Positions 58,761 through 64,000 of a stretch of DNA of 64,000 nt are shown piece by piece. Below the pieces are notes generated by a model. The model did not search any database. It saw only the letters and a program-made list of their open reading frames with translations, and had not been told where the DNA came from. Location: NCBI GenBank assembly GCA_038093515.1, contig JBBPSI010000126.1:1-64000 (forward strand). Direction: 5' to 3'. Source of the DNA: Butyriboletus loyo (lineage: Eukaryota > Basidiomycota > Agaricomycetes > Boletales > Boletaceae). The first letter of the stretch is position 1, and every line of letters starts with the position of its first letter. A program made the position numbers and the translations under genes.

Positions 58761-60266
58761 ATGAGCGCCCGACAGACCTTTATACCACGTGCATTGTCCA
58801 GTGCGCCGCCGTCCGAACCCCATCCAGATGGGGATAACGACATGTTCGTCAACGGTAACGGCAAAGCGCGATCGATCGCTGCATTCTTGGGTCAGAAGCG
58901 AGGCACGGGAACTGACACCGCGTTGACACAAGGAGCAGGTCTTGGACGAGCGAATATGCGCACGAACAGGCGGAGCTTCGAGGGGATTTGGAGGCCCGAG
59001 ATAACACAGATGTCGGTCATACCGTATCCGACGACAACAGAACAGCTTGGCGCGGGAGTGAAACATGGGACTGGACAAACCCCGCGGAAGACCGCGGGCC
59101 CAGGAGCATTTGAGTTTTCGAGGCCGATGACACCAGTGTCTGCGCCGAGAGGTCTCAAGAAGGGACTCGGGATCTTCGCGGAGAGCCAAGAGGACGAGGT
59201 GACCTTGAATGGGAATGCGCATGGGAGCGGTGCTATGTTTATGGGTCCTGGGGGCGATGTAGATGTGCGCATTGGCGGTGGGACTGGAATAGGTGGATAT
59301 ATGCGCGCGTTAGAGGGGTCTGGGGGTGCGGGGAGTGCTGGTGGAATACAGTCGACTTTGGAGCATGACATGGCTGCCCCGGTGCCCCGGTATGAGCTTG
59401 GGGGACTCGGCGCAAGCCCGGGGGACGAGGAGTACGAGGTCGATGGCATATTCGCACGTCCTTCCGGGTCCTTGGATGCAATGACCGAGGCGGAGGTGGG
59501 TGTGGAAAGAAACGACAATTCACGGAGGAGCCTCGGGGGAACGAAACGCGGAATGCGTTGCGAGGACATGGAAGGAAGCGGGAGGTATACTGACGAAGGC
59601 GATCATCAGGGATCCTCAAAGAGAATGAAACAAGTGCCGCACGACCCGAATGTAAGTGACTTGTTCGTGGAGTGTAGTATTTCTGGGCCCCTATAGCATG
59701 CTCATGGGTAACACTAGGAATTCTTTCCGATTTCGAGCCCTCATATGCCGCCGACGCCTGGACTACCGCCTTCGTCTGTCGATGTGCTGGACCCCTCCCT
59801 GGTAGCGAGATCGCTGTTTGAGAACATTGAGGAATATGTCAACCTTGAGGAGATTGCTGCAGACTGGAAGCGATGGAGAGAATGCACTACGGAGGAATGG
59901 CTGAAAGGCGCTGAGGGTCAGTTCGCTAAACTCTGATCGGGCGAGGCTCATGTGGTGGACAGAACTCGCTCAGGAATACACAGACATATTAAACTCGGTG
60001 CGCATTGCCAACCTAATGCCTGTGTCTGATCGTATATATTGTTATTGCTGGCGACACAGGTCAAGGATCACCTGACGTAAGTTTCTTGCGCCTATCATTC
60101 AACTGCAGGCGCTGACGTACGGTGGAGGGAAAAGGTTTTGGCGTATGCGAGCATGATATCATCGGTTGAAGAAAGACGAACCGAAGTGAATCACAATATC
60201 GAGAGTATCCACGGAAGAGGGAACATTGTCCGGGAGAACATCTCGAAACTGGGAACGAAGAAGTAG
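58761..60266 (+). CDS. ECM11: ECM11-like meiotic protein
   Basis: In yeast, Ecm11 with Gmc2 forms the central element of the synaptonemal complex and is sumoylated; here the role is inferred from the C-terminal domain only. Exon 1 (MSARQTFIPRALSSAPPSEP, ATG at 58761) is long, Gly/Ser-rich and mostly disordered, with RSIAAFLGQKRG near the N-terminus. The next exon reads EFFPISSPHMPPTPGLPPS, then SLVARSLFENIEEYVNLEEI and DWKRWRECTTEEWLKGAE, the start of the Ecm11 C-terminal domain. It continues as WWTELAQEYTDIL, VKDHLTEKVLAYASMISSVE and ERRTEVNHNIESIHGRGNIV to the stop at 60264-60266. Introns are short; one acceptor near 59942 is weak. A decayed copy of the N-terminal half lies at 57.0-57.6 kb. 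Confidence 0.72.
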
Positions 60267-61032
60267 TGCAAGGAGTGGTGTGGCTTGCGTCGTCCGACTT
60301 GCAAGAACATACCGGAACCGCATCGTTGATCGAGGCAAATCTGGACGACTGGAAGGATAGTATCGGACAGACATGACGTGTGTTTTATGCTATACATATT
60401 GCATTTGTTACTTGCATCGTTCTTAGTGTCCCGACGCAAACAAATAGTTGAATAGTGTTTCTTGATGATCTTCGTTGCACTTCAAGGATATTGTTCGGGT
60501 CGGATCCACAGCACTGGCTCGGTGATAGAATGCCAGAGTGGGTTCCATTTACTGTCAAAGTGTTTCCCCCCGCACGGTCTACAGTCGACCCTCGGCTTGA
60601 ACACTTGGCGACTTGCTGGGAAGCTGAAGGTGGTTCAAACGTTGAAGATTGGCAAAATCAACGCACGTGACAAACGAACCGCGTCGGCTCTTTGTTCCCA
60701 CAGGTGCACTTGTTCTCATCTCTCTGGGAGACCCTCCTTTCTCGACTCTTTCCTGTCCTTTGCTCTCTTTCGTCACGGTCAGAAACGTCTCTAACGCATT
60801 TTTCCATCCCAATAATACTGACTTGTCAGGTTCGTGACTTCTTTCTTCTGACCTGGCAAACCCAAACCTGGTTTCCCTCCCTCTGCAGAATCCCCACATT
60901 CTCTCGTTCATTCCGCCCTTCATAAACGGTCGCGTACACCTTGCTAGGCCGTTTGCGTTGTCCAATATCATCCAGTATATCACATTCTTGTTCATTCCTC
61001 TTTACACCACCACGCTATAACTCGCCACTGGG
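60267..61032. other. intergenic
   Basis: 3' flank of the ECM11-like gene and promoter of the next gene; a pyrimidine-rich stretch runs from about 60715 to 60930. No supported gene. Confidence 0.45.
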
Positions 61033-63744
61033 ATGGCAGAAACTCAGCAACTACCGTCGTGGATGACGCTCTCGACGATTGTCATCACGAATTCGATTGG
61101 GCAGCCTGTTGCGACGAGTACGACGACGTTGGAGTTGCCATTGACGTACTACGGACCCAGCGTGAGTGTTCCGTCTTTGCGATTTTTCTCCTGCACTTTA
61201 CGTCCTGTACCCTTGAAATTCTTTGAGCAAGGGTCAGATTTAGAGCAGTCCACTGCTGTGCACAGCTCGAGTGCGCACCGTTTCGCCAGAAACCCTCGGG
61301 ACAGAGCTCGAAATAATTGAAAATGTAGTGACGTCGTTAGGGCAATGACTGAAACGTCGTTCTTTTGTAGATACCCCTTGGAACAAACGGGGCCTGGACC
61401 TGGGGCGGTCTCACTTCTCCTGCGTCGTCCCCATCCGTGTCTTCCACAGCGATACCTACTACGACACCCTCTACTTTCACGTCCCCTCCCCCTCCCACCC
61501 CCACTCCTACATCCACTTTCACCACAACCACTGCATCTACGACATCTTATCCTTACTCCTCTTCTTCATCTCTCTCGACAGGTACGATTATTGGTATCAT
61601 ATTTGGTGCTATCGTGGGCTTCAATCTCTTGCTCCTTTTTGTCATTTGTTTTCTTCGCTATCGTGCACGAAGGCTCCGTAATCCACACCACCCAACACCA
61701 ATTTGGACGCACTGGGAAGTTGTTGGCCCATCAGCTCCTCCGCCAGACGAGGAGCGACCCGCTGGTGTTGGCTCTCCGCGAGACAGTGGCGAAGAGGCCG
61801 ACTCATTCCTACGACGGAGTCGAGGCGTCTCTGGACATGCCAGCACAAGCGTCCGCCCCGTCGCTTCTCTTCCTCCCGGTGCCGCACCTCCGCAGATCGT
61901 TGGAAGTACTGGTTCAGGCGATTCTGGACATACAAGTTCGTCTGCTGTCACAGATTACGGCGTCTTGCTTCCTGGTGGTGGACCCATTGGTCAGGCCTAC
62001 CATGACGATCCTCATTTCCCTGCACGACCAAGCAGCGAGATGGCTGGGTACATAATGCCCCCTGGTGAATTACTAAAGATTGACGATGAAGAGGAGCCTT
62101 TGAGCCCACCGCGCATGTATGGTATTCAACGACCCAGCGATCCATCGCTTCCTGAAGTGTTTTCACCCCTTCTCCCTCCACCGCCTCTTGATGTTGATCG
62201 TCTGTCCACCCGTAAACCTTCTACCTTGAACGAAAAAGAAAAGTCTGTCCGTAGTCTATCCTATCCTGCGAGCGACATGGAAGACCCCAAGGTGTACACT
62301 GCACGTCGGGTCAAGGTAAAAGAGCTCGGTCCCCGCTCCCCGACGGAGGACACATCTTCTCATATGTATGACAGTCCCGTGGCTGGACCCAGCACCTGGA
62401 GGAATAGTTTGGCGCTTAGTTCGATCTCGAGGCTTAGGAGGAGCTGGTTTGGGGGTTCGTCGTCGCGGGATACCTCCAAGTCGTCTGGTGGACGTGTTCG
62501 CGTCGATGATCCAGAAGTCAACAGATCGCTCTTGGGCGCACCACGTGTTAGATCCCGGGTCGGTCTTGGTCTTACTATCGACGGCGAACGTCCCATGTCG
62601 TCTGTTAGTGCCAAGAGTGCCATATCTGGTAACACAGTCTATCACGATGCCGCCTCACGCCTTGGAACCCCTGTTTCTGTTCCTTCGCGTGCAATAACAC
62701 CGGCAAGTGCGCGTGGTCCAGGTTCAGCAAACGAGCTCGCCGCTCCTTTGCCAATGGGGGCACCACCCGCCTATACTGTCAGTGATCCGTATGACTCTAT
62801 GGGGAGCCGAGGAAGTTTCCCTTATTCCCAGGGAGTGGATGTCCTCGATCTTCCTGTGCCACAACCTGCTTCTCCATTTTCTGCCTCTGGAGGTACATCT
62901 GCGGCAACAAGAAGTGTGGCCACACCTCCAGGACTTGGCGACTCACACGTGCAGGCGTGGCGCGACTCGCTCTCCGTCATCACTGGATCTTCGAACAGCG
63001 CAAGTATCACAATTGATGTGCTCGACGCCGAACCTCCGACGCCAGGGGAAGGGTGGAGGTCGATGGCTGGTTTGTTCGGTACTGAACCCAATCCCGGCGA
63101 GCGACGGGCAACATCTGGTACGGTGAGTTTCCTTTGAGGGGGGTATCTAACTGATTACTGAGCTACGTGCTTGGCAGCCTCAGGTAGTCCACCAGCTTCA
63201 TCCGACGCGTTCTGACCAAGGTTCGCTGCACTCGATGCACTCACACACAAGCCCACACTCGCGCTCCTCCGGTTCTGCCCCCATGTCCTCCAAATATTCT
63301 CATGTCTGTCTTGGTTCCAATTCCTCCCGTCCATCTGCCCGTTCTCGCGTACACACTGCGAGCTCAGGTTCTGTTCGTTCAGGTTCCCTTTCTTCATTCG
63401 GCCGCCGACAAGGTGGTCATGTCTCTCCCTCTGTCTCGGCCTTTGGAGGAACGACTGAACCGGGTCGACTTTCAGTCTTGGATGAGCTCCCGTCACCAAC
63501 CTCTGAAGGACCGAATCGCATATCGGTATTGGGACCCATGCCCTCGTTTGCACATTCAACGATGGCACCAACGATTCGGAGTGTGGGTGCAACGACCAGC
63601 TCGGATGATACGGACGTGACGCGAATGACGACAACGACGTTGACGGCCGGCACGGAGGCGACGTCATTGAACAGGGACAGCCAGGAGGATGAGTTTTCGA
63701 AGTTCCACTTGGGGGCGTTTGATTTCGAGAGCGCGAGGATATAA
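61033..63744 (+). CDS. single-pass membrane protein with Ser/Thr-rich ectodomain
   Basis: Exon 1 (61033-61161 or so) encodes MAETQQLPSWMTLSTIVITN and ends YGPS. A GTGAGT intron leads to IPLGTNGAWTWGGLTSPASS, then a Pro/Ser/Thr-rich stretch of about 50 residues likely to be O-mannosylated. One strong helix follows (GIIFGAIVGFNLLLLFVICF, near 61595-61655) with a basic stop-transfer RYRARRLR. The rest is a long, Ser/Pro-rich cytoplasmic tail. A second GTGAGT intron near 63122 joins SGT to PQVVHQLHPTRSDQ, and the tail ends FSKFHLGAFDFESARI at 63744. No cleavable signal peptide is evident. The layout (glycosylated stalk, one helix, disordered tail) resembles fungal cell-surface sensors such as Mid2-like proteins, but no family domain was recognised. 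Confidence 0.75.
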
Positions 63745-64000
63745 GTGATGACTCTTGAGATTTTCATTTCCACTTTCTTGTTCTTCCATGCGAATGTTTT
63801 CATGCACCCATTTCCGTTTTGCGTTACCCCATCCCCTCACCGCCCTTCATCATGCTTGCTTGCGATACCTCTATATCCCTCCCGCTTGTGTTTTGCTCAT
63901 GACTTGCTCCTATGACTGACGAGATAACGACGCGATACCTCTTACCTCTCTACTCTTGCCCTACCTTTGACGCTCAAGATCGTTAATTGTTTGACTTTTT
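63745..64000. other. 3' flank, no gene
   Basis: Pyrimidine-rich downstream sequence to the end of the window; no gene seen. Confidence 0.5.

Noticed and set aside
1..64000. CRISPR arrays, bacterial operons, ribosome binding sites
   Set aside because: Intron-rich eukaryotic nuclear DNA; no regularly spaced repeats were seen.

Overview
The window looks like nuclear DNA of a filamentous basidiomycete, most likely an agaricomycete. Genes are cut by many 45-70 bp GT..AG introns. The gene content fits: two DUF6533 seven-helix membrane proteins, a methanol/alcohol-oxidase-type GMC oxidoreductase, a tRNA-Arg(ACG), and two short precursors ending in a farnesylation box (CVIA) like basidiomycete mating pheromones. 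Coordinates of multi-exon genes run from start codon to stop codon; introns were placed by hand from splice signals and reading frame.

Layout. 1-4.2 kb is gene-poor, with decayed or unassigned coding fragments. 4.3-17.1 kb is an ordinary gene block: FAD monooxygenase (+), GUP1-type O-acyltransferase (-), casein kinase 2 beta subunit (+), DUF4140/DUF4139 protein (+) and formamidase (-). 17.1-36.3 kb is accessory: a DUF6533 gene, a pogo-like DNA transposon remnant with perfect terminal repeats, an intact alcohol oxidase, an allantoate-type MFS permease (-), a 133-bp direct repeat, and an alcohol oxidase pseudogene split around a DUF6533 pseudogene. 36.7-38.7 kb holds a tandem pair of small proteins with a conserved His/Cys arrangement. 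39.3-43.9 kb is housekeeping again (succinate dehydrogenase cytochrome b subunit; MUB1/SamB-like MYND protein). 45.7-50.1 kb is a tandem duplication of about 1.7 kb whose units each end in a pheromone precursor gene. 50.7-54.1 kb holds HSP10 and a 14-helix-type MFS antiporter. 54.8-57.9 kb holds a tRNA-derived SINE with target-site duplication, an alcohol oxidase relic, an ECM11 relic and the tRNA gene. 58.8-63.7 kb holds an ECM11-like gene and a single-pass membrane protein.

How it fits together. Most complete genes are unrelated housekeeping genes. Two themes stand out. First, the alcohol oxidase family has been repeatedly copied and lost here: one complete gene and three relics on both strands. 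Second, the pheromone precursor pair keeps its promoter, leader and 3' flank nearly alike while the peptide next to the CaaX box has changed, as expected if the two encode different pheromones. No STE3-type receptor was found in the window, so the pair is either an orphan cluster or the edge of a mating-type B-like locus continuing elsewhere.
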